The position numbers and the translations under genes are program-made. Below, in pieces: positions 49,936 through 62,910 of a DNA stretch of 64,000 nucleotides. The stretch lies in NCBI GenBank assembly GCA_013397695.1, contig VYZI01000136.1, positions 1,989,710 through 2,053,709 on the forward strand. Direction: 5' to 3'. Below the pieces are notes generated by a model. The model was not told the DNA's origin. It did no database searches and saw nothing but the letters and a program-made list of their open reading frames with translations. The first letter of the stretch is position 1; each line of letters opens with the position of its first letter. The DNA is from Centropus unirufus (taxonomy: Eukaryota; Chordata; Aves; Cuculiformes; Centropidae).

Positions 49936-51054
49936 AGAAGCAGTCCACAAGACAAATCTATTAGCAGGCTCCGTGTGCCTCTTGCGAAGAGTCATCAGCT
50001 TTTATCATCTAAGGTCTCCTTAGTTATGTTTTGCTGATGACTGAAGCAATAGGTTTGAGTTGTACAGAACTGACAAGAAGATAGGGCTCCCCTTTCTCCA
50101 GGAATTCAATACATTCCCAGAGCCTGACACACAACCTGCATTTCCTCTCCCCAGTCTCACCTTGACTCTTGAAATTATAAGAGCTGAGCCAATGGGCAGT
50201 TATAAAACACTGCGGTAATTGATGGAATTGTTTAGCTTAGGGAAACCTGGGCAGGAGTCTCCAAGTACATTCGAGACTGGGTTTGCCTGAAGTTTCAAAA
50301 ATGTTTCCATAAAGTATAAATCAGCCACTGCACCAGCCTCTGTAAGCTGTAGGAAGGGACCTAGAGCCTGGGGAGCACAGGGTGGGAGAAATTCCTCTTC
50401 TCCACACCAGCATACCACTTCCCACAGATCCAAACTCACACTGCTAGATCCTGTCCCTCAGGTTTTCTTTCAGAGTGCACCAATTAAAATCCAAGCAAAG
50501 CAATTTCAGCAAGGCGTAAGGTCAGGCTTCAAGAGACAAAGCTGGGAAGTGTTAACCCTGAGGAGCTAAAGCACACAACACAGCAAATTAATGCTCTTGC
50601 CTCTCTAGTATGGCTCAGAGAGGTCCAAGTCCTCACTCTTCAGACTCTCGTTTCTCATCCAAAACTTATGAGGACAACCAGACTCCCTGACCAAAGGCAA
50701 AACGAGATGCCATTCTCCATTATCTGCCAAAAAAGGTTTTCAACAGTGACAATTTAAACAGTGTTTTTCATTTTTAGGAGTTAATTTACAGGAGCAAGTA
50801 AGTTTATACTGCCACCCCACCTTATTACCTACAGGGACATCTATTAGATAAGACTAAATTGGACAGGCATTAAAAGTGTCACCACTTAGTTGCTTTTTCA
50901 AAGGAAAGCTTCTGACTAGTTTCTCATCCCTTTATGAGCTCTGAATTCAAAGTGAAGAGCTGAACCTATGAAGTGCTGTAAAATGGAAAACAAGCCTATT
51001 TCTCTAAAGTCAGCAACACAGACGAACATTTTTAAGCAAACCACTGCCCTTTGA

Positions 51055-51437
51055 CTTGAAGTTCCCTCCAGTACTTAAAGGAAATCTGGGGAGAGGCTCT
51101 TGATCAGGGGTTGCAGGAATAAGACAAGGGGGAACAGCTATAAGATGAAAGAGGGGAAATGGAGATGAGATCTTAGGAAGAAATGTTTTCCTATGAGGAT
51201 GGTGAGGTCCTGGTCCAGGTTGCCCAGAGAAGCTGTGACTGCCCCATCCCTGGAGGTGTTCAAAGCCGGGTTGGATGGGGCTTGGAGCAACCTGATGCAA
51301 GTGGGAGGTGTCCCTGCCCATGGCAGGGAGTTGCAATTGGATGGGTTTTGGATTCCCTTTCAATCCAAACAACAGTGGGATCAATAGTGGGTCTTCAAGG
51401 TGCCTTCCAACCCAAACCATTCTATGATCCTATTGCA
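51055..51437 (+). repeat. CR1 LINE 3' fragment with a duplicated tail
   Basis: A sense copy from TACTTAAAGGAAATCTGGGG through GGTCCAGGTTGCCCAGAGAA to the terminal ACCATTCTATGATCCTAT. The terminal section appears twice: GATTCCCTTTCAATCCAAAC near 51350, then CAAGGTGCCTTCCAACCCAA near 51396. Confidence 0.93.
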
Positions 51438-52669
51438 GCGACTCCAGGATCCACCAAGACGGAGGCATTTGAAGTTGACTTCTGCACCTGTAAGCCAGTC
51501 ATGTTTGCTGTGGTTTAGGGTGCTTGGTCTTAGGGCTAGGACAAATCAGAGGATCCATGGTAGGAAGCATCAGACCAGGAGCGGGTATACTTCCCGATTT
51601 CTTACATTCTTACAATTTTTACATTTGAATTTAACAATAAAAACAGACAAAACCCTATCATACCATCTTCCATTATTAAATTCCTGTGGGAAATGCATCT
51701 CATATTATAAGCCATTTTAATTCTCTTGTTTTAAGGTTAGTAATAAGTTCTCAAGCCTTGCATTATTAGTGGATTACAAATAAAAACACATTCTCTGGAT
51801 ACTTCAGTAATTCAATTACTATGTTCTGCTGCTGGCATCTTCCAAATAAACAGCCCTCTGCAGCACAAGCCTTATATTGAAGCAAAACATAGCTCTCCAA
51901 CAAGCTCTCTACAAGTGGCACCACCGACTATAGCTTCTATGACTTCCCTCCAGTAAATCTCTCCAAATCTTATTATCTCGCTATTTAGTTGGAGTTTATT
52001 TTGAGGCAGCACCCTCTTGAAAAAGTTATCAGAAAGGTTTTTTCATTTACAGGCCTTTTAATGCTGACAGCTCTTGGGTTGTACAGGCTGCCTATGTTCA
52101 TAGACACCTGGTATTACTGATCAGAAGACACCAGTTTCTACCACCTTGTTCAACACTGCTTTAACTGGAGCTTTGAGGACAGTTCTGAAAAATCATCGGA
52201 AAAACTCAATACCTTGCCTTAAAGTTCATAAGGCAAAACCCTGAAGATTCTGAGTAAGCCATTATAACAAAAAAAAAAAAAAAACAAAACACAACAAAAC
52301 CACCTGTTAAGCTGAAAAAAAAAACTAAACTCCAAACTTGAGACTTGCCCAATTTCTTCCCAGGAGGAATTATCAATTCTCAGCATGACAGACTGAACTA
52401 CCTGGTTATCTGGAAAGAAATCTACTTGCCAGAAGACACGCGGGGATTTAGCTTTGACGCAAGGTTTTGACAACTTCAAGATGACTTCTATGAGTTTTTC
52501 AGTCACACCTAAAAGCCTCCACCACTACTATTAGTTAGCTGGGCAACAGCTTCCCTGAATGCTGGCAAATGTTGCAGTTGGTTGCACTACTCAGTGAGAT
52601 CTGGGGCCAAGTCCAACTTGAAGAAGCATATTCTGACACCTAAGTCTTAGATCCGGGCCAGTATTTCAG

Positions 52670-52845
52670 AATCATTAAGGTTGGAAATGAGCTCCAAGAT
52701 CATCCAGCCCAACACCACCGTGCCTACTAAGCCACGACCATGAGTTGCTTGACTACACTTTTTTTTAATGCCTCCAGGGGTGGGGACTCCATCACTTCCC
52801 TGAGCAGCCTGTTCCAATGAATTACATCAAACCTATCTCTATTCA
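52670..52845 (-). repeat. CR1 LINE 3' fragment (antisense)
   Basis: It starts AGAATCATTAAGGTTGGAAA, then GATCATCCAGCCCAACACCA, AATGCCTCCAGGGGTGGGGA and GAGCAGCCTGTTCCAATGAA. Confidence 0.9.
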
Positions 52846-53254
52846 AGGCTCCACCAGACCTAGTATTTAAAATTGAACTCCGAACTCACTTCTTAATCTT
52901 TGTTATCTGCACCCCACCATAAATTAACATCAAGATGAGAAATTCTGCAATTGAACAGGTGACCAGGTTGCTGCACCCAGGCTCATGCAATTGGGGGGCT
53001 ACAGATGGAAAGTCACAATTTACGTATTCCACCTACTTAACCAAATGATGTTGCTCCTCTCCTCCACCCACAGCCAGCAGAAAACCAGACAGACTTAAGA
53101 GAGAAAAAAAAAACAAAACACACACACAAGGAATAGTATCCCAAGGGAAACCTGCAGGAGAGAACATATTTTTTTATTATGTATAGTATTGTCTAAAGGG
53201 AGCTTGCAGCTTAGAATCTAAAAATCTCTATGCAGCAAGAGCTCAATAGGAGGA

Positions 53255-53579
53255 GAGTTCATAGTGTGCAGCCTGGAGAAGGGAAGAGCAGCCTTCCAGT
53301 ACTTAAACGGGGCTACAGGAAAGCTGGGGAGGAGCTTTTCTTCCAGGGAATACAGGGATAGGTTGGGGAAAACCAGTTTAAGCTGGAAAAGGGGCGGTAG
53401 AGACGTTAGCTTAGGAAGAAATGTTTCCCTGTGAGGGTGGTGAGGCACTGGCACAGGTTGCCCAGAGGAGCTGTGGATGCCACATCCCTGGAGGTGTTCA
53501 AGACCAGGCTGGATGTGTCCTTGAGCCATCCAACTGGATGAGGTTTAACGGTCCTTTCTAACCCAAACCATTCTATGAG
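53255..53579 (+). repeat. CR1 LINE 3' fragment
   Basis: A sense copy: GCAGCCTGGAGAAGGGAAGA, GAAATGTTTCCCTGTGAGGG, CACTGGCACAGGTTGCCCAG and the terminal AACCCAAACCATTCTATGAG. Confidence 0.94.
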
Positions 53580-56183
53580 GAAGCCTCTAACTCCTTTCCT
53601 AGCACAAAACCACATTGCCACAAAAGAGTAGGGAAAGAGCTTGATAGACAGCAAATCCATTCACGCTGAGCAGCTGATTGGGTTCTAAGTTCAATATTGC
53701 AGCATTCTCCCACATAGTATTGCTTGCATTCAGAAAACATAACATTTTAGAAGTTTTCAGGGAAGAGTCAAGCAAAAAAAGTCTCCTAGAACAGAAATTT
53801 ATTGCAAATTATTTTAAACCGTTCAAGTCAGTAAGAATGAATGGACAGCAGCATGAGAAAAGCTATTTTGCCCTAAGTTTCCCCTTGTCAGTTCTATCTA
53901 TACTTTAAGCAGCTGATCCCTTCCTGCAGCCCTGCAGACTTCAACTGGAAAACACTGGTGGATGCACAGCTCATGCTGGTGCAGAGATGGGAAGCACGTC
54001 CCTGTTCTAGGAAGTAATGACTACCACATAGGACAAGAACTTGAGGTTTTAAAGTGGTTTTCTCTACACCTAGAGAGATGTAACAAAAGAAACCAAACCA
54101 CACAAGTCAGGGTTTCAAAACTGATCACTGCAATTCGAGGAAATGTAAGATGAGTAAGGCATACTTGTTGATGCTTGGGCAGGGAAGTGTCCAGTAAATA
54201 TGGTTCATGAGCACTGCTGCCCCTTGCAAGCCCAAATGTAGCCCCTTCCCCTGAAAGCACCACTTTTCATTGATAAAGGCAAAGGAAAACATAAGAGAAG
54301 AAAACTTCAAGAGGGGTAAAAATCCCTCTAAGTCATGAAATGGGAAGTATCAGCACTGCTATGTTCCAGGGAGTTTTATCTTGGAAGGGTAAACAAAATC
54401 AACCAAAGGATTCTCCGCTGCAGTTTTACAGCCCCACTCACCCTGTGAGCACCACACATGCCTTCCCAGTGCAGACACGTGTCCATCAGTAGAGCCTGAA
54501 AGGAATAAACTCTTCTTTCATGAGACACACCAGAGCCCTACCTCTCCTCAACTTGTCCTTCATTCTTGGTGGCATAGCTGCAGGGAAGGTCCAAGCAGAG
54601 CCCCAGCTCCACGAAGGACTAGCTGTGCTCCTCTTCCCCTCAGTTATATTCACATATATCACCGTACACGTCTAAATATCTCCCTAATGCAGCTTTCTAC
54701 AGCACTATTTGAAGAGTAAACAGGTAGCACTGGACCCGTCATCACTGTGAAAATCTAAGGGCAGGCTCCAGGCAGCACTCACAGAAAGGTGAGCACCTCT
54801 AGGTTCCCATTCTGCACTGCCCCCACTTTTCTTCCAAGCTGATCCTCCTCCTGATGAAGATGCCATGCGTTTGAAAAACACAGCCTGACACTGGAGGATG
54901 GAAGAGGGACTCATCTCTACGCGGCATGCCTAGAGGTTTAATGCAGGCAGGAATACAGTACACACCAGCAAGGGTTTGTACAGCTTCTTAAGCAGGGAGT
55001 TTTGTTGGAGACCTTTACCTAAACTGGATGTTTAACACATTATCTGCATGCAAACACCTACAAGTAATCAACTTCTGAGCTCCTGAAAACAGCCTGGAGA
55101 TCCCAAGCAGATTTCTATCTGCACCAAATCCCTTAAACTTTATAAGCTTTCTTAAGATGATAAAACATTGCCCAGAGCAGACACCAAGGAAGGAGAAGGT
55201 GCTTTTAAGTAGCCCAGTCCAATGGCAAATTGCTGCCTGAAGGCAGAAGACTCAGACCTGCAGAGACATAAGCTTTGGCTTCACGTGTAGACACAGTTGA
55301 GTCCTCTAAGAGCTCTTATAGGAGAGGGTATTTCTGCTGGCAATGAGCGCTTCTAAGAACTTGTAAATGTTTAACAGTCTTTTTGACACAGAATGTCACA
55401 CAAGTGTCACTTGTCTCACCTGATCCCCACTAAAAGCATTCCTAAAGGATTTTCGCCACCTCTGCTTCCCACAAGGATTTAATACCCCCCAAATTCCCAT
55501 TTTGGGGATTAGGGAGTTTCAGTTACCCTCATTTAAGCATCTAACATGCCCGGGAAGTGTCCCATTCTGATTTTTCAAGGCCTCAACACCGACCCTCTGA
55601 CATTTCCTAGGTTCACTCACAGTCCCTTGGGACATAAAGCTATGCCTATCTAAACAGCATCCTCCACTATTATCAGGCCAGAATGCCAATCTAGGTGGAA
55701 AACACAGCTTTATAGCTTCGTGGCTCAGCAGGCACAAGGTGTATTGAATCAGAAGTTATATGCAAGGAGCTGAATATTCTTCTGATGAAAGGAATAGGTC
55801 TGAGGAAGTCTTAAATCATGCCATGGTCACTCTGGTAAACGAAACCCTAGAACTAATTTTCAGTCCCTGGCTGTGGAGATAGAAAGCATCATATTGAAAG
55901 AATAAAGCCGGAAGCATCCTCCTGCCCGCTCACTCCCACGCAAACACCCACCCACACACAAGCTGAGGGATCAGACATGTCTGCTTTCAGAGCATCCTCC
56001 TCACTGCATTCAACAATTCCCCTCTTCATCCCCTCCCCAGCTTCCTCCAGAGCACCCATCTTAATAAAACCATCTAATAAAAGACCATTTGCTGCAGCGG
56101 TGACAGCTACTAAAGACCCCCCCCCCTCCACCAAAATAGCCCCATGTACACTAAAGGCTGGCATCAGCTTTGGTTTGCTTTAC

Positions 56184-56380
56184 CAGCAGCACCAGGCTGT
56201 CCAGGTTGACTCATCACAATTAGCCCACTACAACAATTAATATCTGAGAGTGCCTCCCAGAGGTGAGCCGCAAGAAGAAGCGACCCTGTAAACTGAGAGC
56301 TGTGCAGCTGCTCTGCTAACTGGATCTCTTCCTCCTCTGCTGGGTTCCTTGGCCAGCATTTCATAGGTGAGCAGGACAAG
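56184..56380 (-). CDS. Candidate upstream coding exon of SLC4A11
   Basis: On the minus strand a strong acceptor (CCCTCTTTTCAG|C) is followed by 197 nt of open frame and a donor GCTGCTG|GTAAAG. The open frame ends one base into a codon, which is the phase e1 needs: G plus AG gives Glu. An in-frame ATG at 56214-56212 with G at -3 gives MSQPGQPGAA, then E from the junction and SPPAGMSRNGYFF from e1. An earlier in-frame ATG at 56364 has a poor context. I recall the human 891-residue form also starting MSQ, but its following residues are different, so this is weak support. A second frame through the same exon is open for about 47 codons, so coding status is not proven. Confidence 0.4.
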
Positions 56381-58299
56381 CTGAAAAGAGGGGGAACAAC
56401 GACACTTTGGGATTTGACAGGTGGACAGAGAATTCCAGCTATTTGCCTTACTATCAGGTTGGAAGGAGAGGGCTTATTTTGTTCAGCCCTCTAAAAAAAA
56501 AGTGATTTAAGACTTGCAAGGATGTCTTGGTTAAGTGCTACACGGAGAGGAGTGAAAGCAAATACCTCCAGAGATCCCACAGGCTGGCAAAGGCCCAAGA
56601 ACAGACCAGTTGAGGCTTTTCAGTAGACTCTTCCTGAAACATTTAAATAATTTAGAAAGCATTAACTCTTACTGACAGCTTTTTCAGACAGCTCTTCCAC
56701 TTCCAGGGCGCTATCAAAAAAACCTCATAACTCTTAATCAAAAAAAAAAGATACTGCAATAACCCCAAATCTTGGTCAGGGTTGAATGTGGCTTCAAGAT
56801 ACTATAGGTATTTTTCTCTGATGAAATGCTTTCCCTCTACATGCAGGTCTTCCAGAGGCCACCACCTGCCACTTATCTGCAGTGGCACCATGTAAAATGT
56901 GTAAAAATCGTTAGGAGACATGTCCATCAGCATTTCACTTGCTTGGGGCTATACAGAGGAAGGGAGCTGTTCCCTGGAGTGGTTCAACTATGTTAAATAC
57001 TGTAAAAATTAAGCAGCTGAATGGTGTACACTAGCAGCCATAACACCTCTTTAGGATTAGGTGGAAGATATCCACCACCACCAGCTTCACACTCCAGCAT
57101 CCCTACAGGGTACCAGGATCATGTTTTTGAACACACAAAGTGCATTACTACAACTTTTTTTTTCCCCCCATCCTATTGCCACCAGAAATGAAAACAGCTG
57201 CTGAAGAGGCAGCAGTGCCTGGGCCAAGCTTTGCAGCAGATATTCCTGCACCCCTTACCACCACCAACACCACCCAAGAAGTCCCCGCATGAAACAGCCC
57301 AGCTCTAATTCACCCAAATCCAGAAGTTAATTCAAAAGCAAGGTCTATACAGGAAACATGGGAAGACACAGAATTATAGCAGTGAACTCAGCCAAGTGAT
57401 CACCAAGCACATTCTCAAGTTTTGATTTAGAGAGGAAAAACCTGGCCCTGCCATTAAAACAGGACCCAGTCAAAAGGGTAGACCAATGGGAGTCCAGCTG
57501 CCCTCTGCAGCCTCAAGCCTCCTGCCCAGAAACAGGGATTTCAGATCGCAACAGCATTAATAGGATAACACAAATCATCCCATACAGTTTCTACGTCTAG
57601 GAGCCACAAAACAGCAGCAGTGGCACCACCACAGGTTGGGGGCGGGGGGGGCAGAGCCAGCAGCATCAGGTCCAATTTTGCTGCCTATTATCAACCCCAA
57701 ATAAAAAAAAAAAAAAAACCAGCCTGGTGGCTAAATCATTGCTGACAATACATGACAGATTGTTATTCATTAGGACATTGTTTATGGTTCGTCTACATGG
57801 CTTCCATGGCTACAGCAACAGGGATGATGTTTGCTAGCATTTTAGACAGATTACATACATGCGTTTTGTTTTCACTCAGCACTGCACTTTCCCCACGTGA
57901 AACATCCATATGTAAAGCCTCACAGACAGGCTGTTACAATGTTTTAGCATTAATTAGGGAAAATCAAGAACAGGTAAGACCTCTTGTGCTCATCTCCCCA
58001 TGCATAGCTTGAAACTCAATTCAGACCCTGAAAGACAGCACTCTAGTTAATGTAAATCGAATTCAAAAGGTATTCTCCATCCTTAAACACAACAACACAG
58101 AGACATCCGGCACAGGCAATAGATATCATCACTAAGCAGCAAAGCCCATTGAAAATACATCAAGTACTGCCTTACTTTAGTGAAATAAATAATTAAAGAG
58201 CTGGTTTTCTAGATTTCCTGCCCAAATGCATCACCCAGCAACAGTAGTGCTTCAGTTTTGGGTGTGTTTTTTTTTTTTTTCTTCAAGACCACAACTTAC

Positions 58300-58500
58300 C
58301 TGCACTACTTCTTTAATGGAGATGCTGTTCAAACAGCCTCCGCTCCCCTCCTGCGCTCCCCCTGAGCCACCAACACTTGTTCCCCAAACACCCCTTGCTC
58401 AGGTGGCTGAGGAGGCAATGGCTCGTGCTTTTTCAATGGCTCCAATATTAGTCCATCCAAAGCATCTTTCTCCCTCACTTCCAATTGGTGAGCGGCGAAT
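58300..58500 (-). promoter_or_regulatory. Candidate noncoding first exon and promoter
   Basis: On the minus strand a near-ideal donor (GTGCAG|GTAAGT) closes a stretch that is richer in G+C and CpG than its surroundings. Upstream of it are a palindromic CCAATTGG near 58482-58489 and a CACCC motif. The roughly 100 bases before the donor contain no ATG, which would suit a 5' UTR exon spliced to 56380 or to e1. The transcription start is unknown and no TATA box is evident. This is inference from motifs only. Confidence 0.22.
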
Positions 58501-59924
58501 GGGTGGAGTGAGAGCACGACCCATTAGCTCCCAGATGGGCACCTCCAACCCAGCTCTCCCAACCCGAGCCGTGATGCCGATGAGCTGCTAACTTCATGCT
58601 TGCAAAGCTCTGCTCCACATGTCACCCCAGCCCTGACCAAGGCTTGGCTTTGGACTGTCTCCTCGCAGAGATACTTGCTTCTGGTAGCAAGGAGGAAAGA
58701 TAGAAAAATTAAAGTGACCCTGCACTTCAGAGTCGGAGCTTTTTGGTGGATGCTGTACAGAGAAAGCCCCTGTACCTCCTTAAAAGAAAAAAAAATATAA
58801 AAAAAAAAAAAAGCTTTGTGGCAGCCAGGCTCAACTGAAGTGAGAAGATACTGTACCTTACAGACAGAAGTACAGGGAAAACAAGAGGATGCGAAGATGC
58901 AGGAAGAAAAGAGGGAGGGCAAAATAACCTGCTGCCGAGAGGTAGATATAGCACATTCCTTAAAGACACAGCTGCTCTGCTCTAAGAGCACGGTGCCTTC
59001 CCGATCAAGGGCTGGGCTCGGATGGCTTTTTTTTTCCCACACTACCCAGCATGACAATTCAGCAGCAGTGCAAGGGTTAACGCATGCATTCAATAAGGAA
59101 CCTGCAGAAGGGAATGAGAAACAGGGCAGTCAGTCTGTGTTCTAACAGAAACTTGCAGAAAATAGAGCTGAAGAGACCTCACCTCATCCGAGGAGGTTTA
59201 TATCCACTCCTGTCTATCCTCGGCGCTTCACTAAGTGATGCCTAAAAAGCTTTGGAGGGAAGATGCCACATCCTCCCCCCTCTCTCCAGCTTATTCTGCT
59301 GCTTCACTTTCCTTACAACTCGAGATTTTCATAACAATAAGCTGCCAAGTCTCCCTCAGCTGGATATTTAAAGCCCAGAGGAATGGTCAATGATGTCCAA
59401 AAAAGCAAAAACCTAACTCCCCAAAGAAATATCAACTCAGCCTTAGAAAAGGCAGAACCCTAAAAAGAAATAAGACAGAAATAAACAGTGAGTTATCCAA
59501 ATGCTGGCAGGACTGGGTCACTTCCATCTCCACGTCTCCTCCAGTAACTCAGACAATTATTGTGACTTAAATAAAAACGTCCTAGTAATCCTATTTACTG
59601 GGAGGCAGCAAACATTTCCCAGCACAAAGCAAGACAAGGCAGGGCAAGGCTCGGGAAGAAGCATCACTTTTAGCAGAGGGATTCACTCAGAGCCACATGC
59701 CCCCCACTTTCAGTCCCTGCTACAGACTTGTTTCCGCTGCATGAAACCACAGGCAATGCATGTTTTTAAACACCTCCTACACATTTTCTCTGCTGAGACT
59801 GCTCATCCAGTCTCCTCCATTTTTATTTTATTTTTTATTTTTAACATGCCACCTGACGAGCTTAACCAGGTAAAGCACATCAGATTCAGACTGTTAATAA
59901 GAAGTAAAGGAAGAATAACCTAGT

Positions 59925-60060
59925 TCATAAAGCATTTGAAGGTGGAAAAGACCATTGGAGGTCTCTAGCATCGCTCCATGCTCCAGGCAGGACCACCTGC
60001 CAAGCTACATCAGTCTGCACAAGACCTTATCTCATCAAGCCCAATACCTTCCCTAACAAA
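59925..60060 (-). repeat. Possible degraded CR1-like fragment
   Basis: TTTGAAGGTGGAAAAGACCA resembles a decayed CR1 end of the AATCATTAAGGTTGGAAAAG type. The following sequence (GCAGGACCACCTGCCAAGCT) is only loosely similar. Confidence 0.4.
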
Positions 60061-62883
60061 GAGTTCCACAAACAAGACTCCTGTCCTTGGGATCAGCACT
60101 TACAGGAGGGTTCAGCTCCAAAACCAGCCACGTTTACCAAGTTTCCACTTCAAGATTCTTTGCAGTAAAACAACTTGTAAAATTCCGAACCCAGCTGATG
60201 CTTTTAAGAGAATTCCTCATAGCAAGAGAAAACTGCAATAAAAGGACCTTAATACTGTCCCCTTATACCCACGCTTGATACCTTTAATAACAGTCCATAG
60301 GACTGAGTTGACAGCATCGCAGCCCGAAGCCTGAAATGAGCCCGCCTGCCTCCAGCAGGTATTTCAGGTTTCAGACACTGCCGGATTCATTTCAGCAAGT
60401 GAACAAGCTTAATGAAACAAAAGACTGGCCAAGATCAGTTTCTATTTTTACTTTTTCCATGGTGAGGTTGTTTATCAGCTCTCCCTGGCCAGCCTGCCCG
60501 GGCACAAGGGTGTCGCAGGGACCAGAGCCGCTCCTTGGTGGAGATGACAGTGGACAAGCAAGCACCATCAGGACAGGTCCCAGAGTAAAGTGCATCAACA
60601 TAACTGTGCCAATGCATCCATAAAGTCCTACCCATGCTGCCTCCCACCTCACCCGCTACACCCAAAGTCCCCCTCAGATCTTGGTAGGATCCTCTGTTAC
60701 CCCTTGCCACCCCTCTCCAGTCCCCAACCCCTTCAATCCCCAAATCACGCACCGTCCACTGGCCCGGACCATCTCTGTGTCACCAAACGTTGTGGCCATG
60801 GGGCCAAATCCTGTGAAGAACCAGCACTTGCCCCAAACTGGCCATAGGGCGAGCGTAGAAAAGTGAGCCGGGGGTAGCAGAAAGAAGCTGGCTCCATTAG
60901 GACGGAGAAGATAGGAGAGCCAGGTACGAAGCAAACCGTGTCTCCCTTCACCTCCTTCAGTGGGTACTGTTGGGACATGCAGTCTTAGAGCCTTCTTCCC
61001 AAGAAGTTCCTTTTTGGAGAGGAATAAGTGCAGAAAAGGAGCTGCTCAAGCAGCCCCGCTGCTGCTGTCACAGCCCAGCAGAGCACACTGGAAAGGCTGC
61101 GTCTCCAGCCTGTATTTAAACGCCCCTCTCAGAAAGCAGAGATGCAGCACAGGAAGAGACAAATTCCAGCTCTGCGTCGGGCTGATAAGCCAGGTTTATA
61201 ATATTCAAGAAGTATTGGCATTACTACAGTTCCTCCCCACCCCCCCCGAACGAATATCTTGTGCGGTAGCTTGTTGTGCACAATAAGCAGAAAAAAAAGC
61301 CCAATCCCTAAAAATTCAGGCTGTTCCGGTGGGAACAGCCAACACGTTGAATAAAACAAACACACGCGTGTTAAACCCTGGGGATGCAATTAGGCTTGGA
61401 GCAGGGGGAAGAGGCATTTAACTCCCGTAGAAGGAGATGGCAGCAGGCGAGAGGAAAAGGACAATAAACCTGATGCTGTACCCAGTGGGGTGCTTTCCTC
61501 CCCACCATGAGATGAGCCCAAGTGGCAGCTCCCACCATTGCAAAGGGCCAGCACCTGCCACAACACCAAAAGGCAAGGAGACCATGTCCTCTTCACCCCC
61601 TAAGATTGCCTCATCGCCCTAATTTACCACTTTTCCACTCCACGAATGGGTCACACCCACCAATAACTGGCTCCATCACCCTTGCTGTCCAAAGCCTACC
61701 CCGCAGCAACTTGAGACAAAGATTGTCCAGCTTTCAAGCACTGACCAGCTGAGATGTCCCCACCAGCTTACTGGTCTCCATCCATCCCACCACAGAATAG
61801 CTGCAAGGATGCCCCAGGGGCAACCATACCCCTGCAAGCCATTCGCATCAGATCCTTCAAACCTAGAGAACCAGAAAACACCCGTGGGGAAGAAAAGTTC
61901 TTGCCCAACACCAGTATGAAGCCACCATTACCCACTCAGGTGGCTTATATTAGGTTTCCACACTTTCTTTCTCCTTATCTTCTGGCAGTTCTTCAGAAGA
62001 TCTACGAGGATTGAAACTGGACTCTATTCTGTCCATTCCCTGTAAAAACAAATTACAGCTCCCGCTGGCCAGAGTTTGCAGACCTTTCTTTGATAAGGGA
62101 TAGACATATTGAAGCTGCCTTTTTTTTTTTTTAATTATAAGTCAGAGCCAGGGATTAATTTAGAAAGGGGGAAAAGAAAAAGTCATGGAGTTGTGACAGC
62201 TTAACTCTTTGATATCACAGCCAACACTGACAGATGCAGAAGTGCTCTGCTCTGGGCCAGCATGTCACTGTGCTCTGCTGGAAGGCTTTATGGGGAGCTT
62301 ATCCTAGGTCATATTTAGAAATTTACATTGCATAAGAGTTTTTCTCCCATTTCACCAGGCCCCTGCATCAACCCCCGAAGGAGCTGCTTTGCACACTTCA
62401 TGATCCCAAAACACTGCTCAGACTCAAGTTAGGATGAATTTCAAGGATTCAGCATTCCCAAAGCTTGACCTTACTGCACTGCATCCTTCACAGCAGACTC
62501 CCCGTACTGCGTTGACAGTGACAGCACTACACCATGCCAAGCAGCAAAGGTAGCTTGGATTTAAGATATGCCGGGTATCTGCTGATGAGCTTGGCAGTAA
62601 TTTGCATATTTAGAGGGTAGTTGACAGTTTCATGATGATGAGTCATTAAAGTGTCCCAGAGAGTTGTTTACTCCTGGAGAAATCATGTATAAGGAAACAG
62701 GGCATTTCTAGATGCGGGTTTGCATTAAGAAGAGAAGATTTAGTGGGTTCGCATTATGAAGAAGTAACTCAAGTGCCACCCAACCTGAAGCAATAGAAAG
62801 CTTTGACAGCAGTCACTGACTTCCCAGACTACTGAAAAAAAAAATAATAAAAAAATCACACTAGAGTGTTAGAATTATTTACT

Positions 62884-62910
62884 CTATGGGAAAAAAAGCT
62901 TTTCCCATAG
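62884..62910. repeat. 11-bp inverted repeat
   Basis: CTATGGGAAAA, spacer AAAGC, then TTTTCCCATAG. A partial further copy (TTATGGGAT) follows. Confidence 0.9.

Noticed and set aside
58400..58590. Protein-like minus-strand frame containing WELMGRALTPPIRRSPIGSE
   Set aside because: An acceptor-like TTAGCAG precedes it, but the frame hits TGA before the donor at 58300 and I recognise no homologue. A chance frame in GC-richer sequence is more likely.
58524..59093. 189-codon minus-strand open frame
   Set aside because: It includes phenylalanine runs from a poly-A tract, no family resemblance and no consistent splice context.
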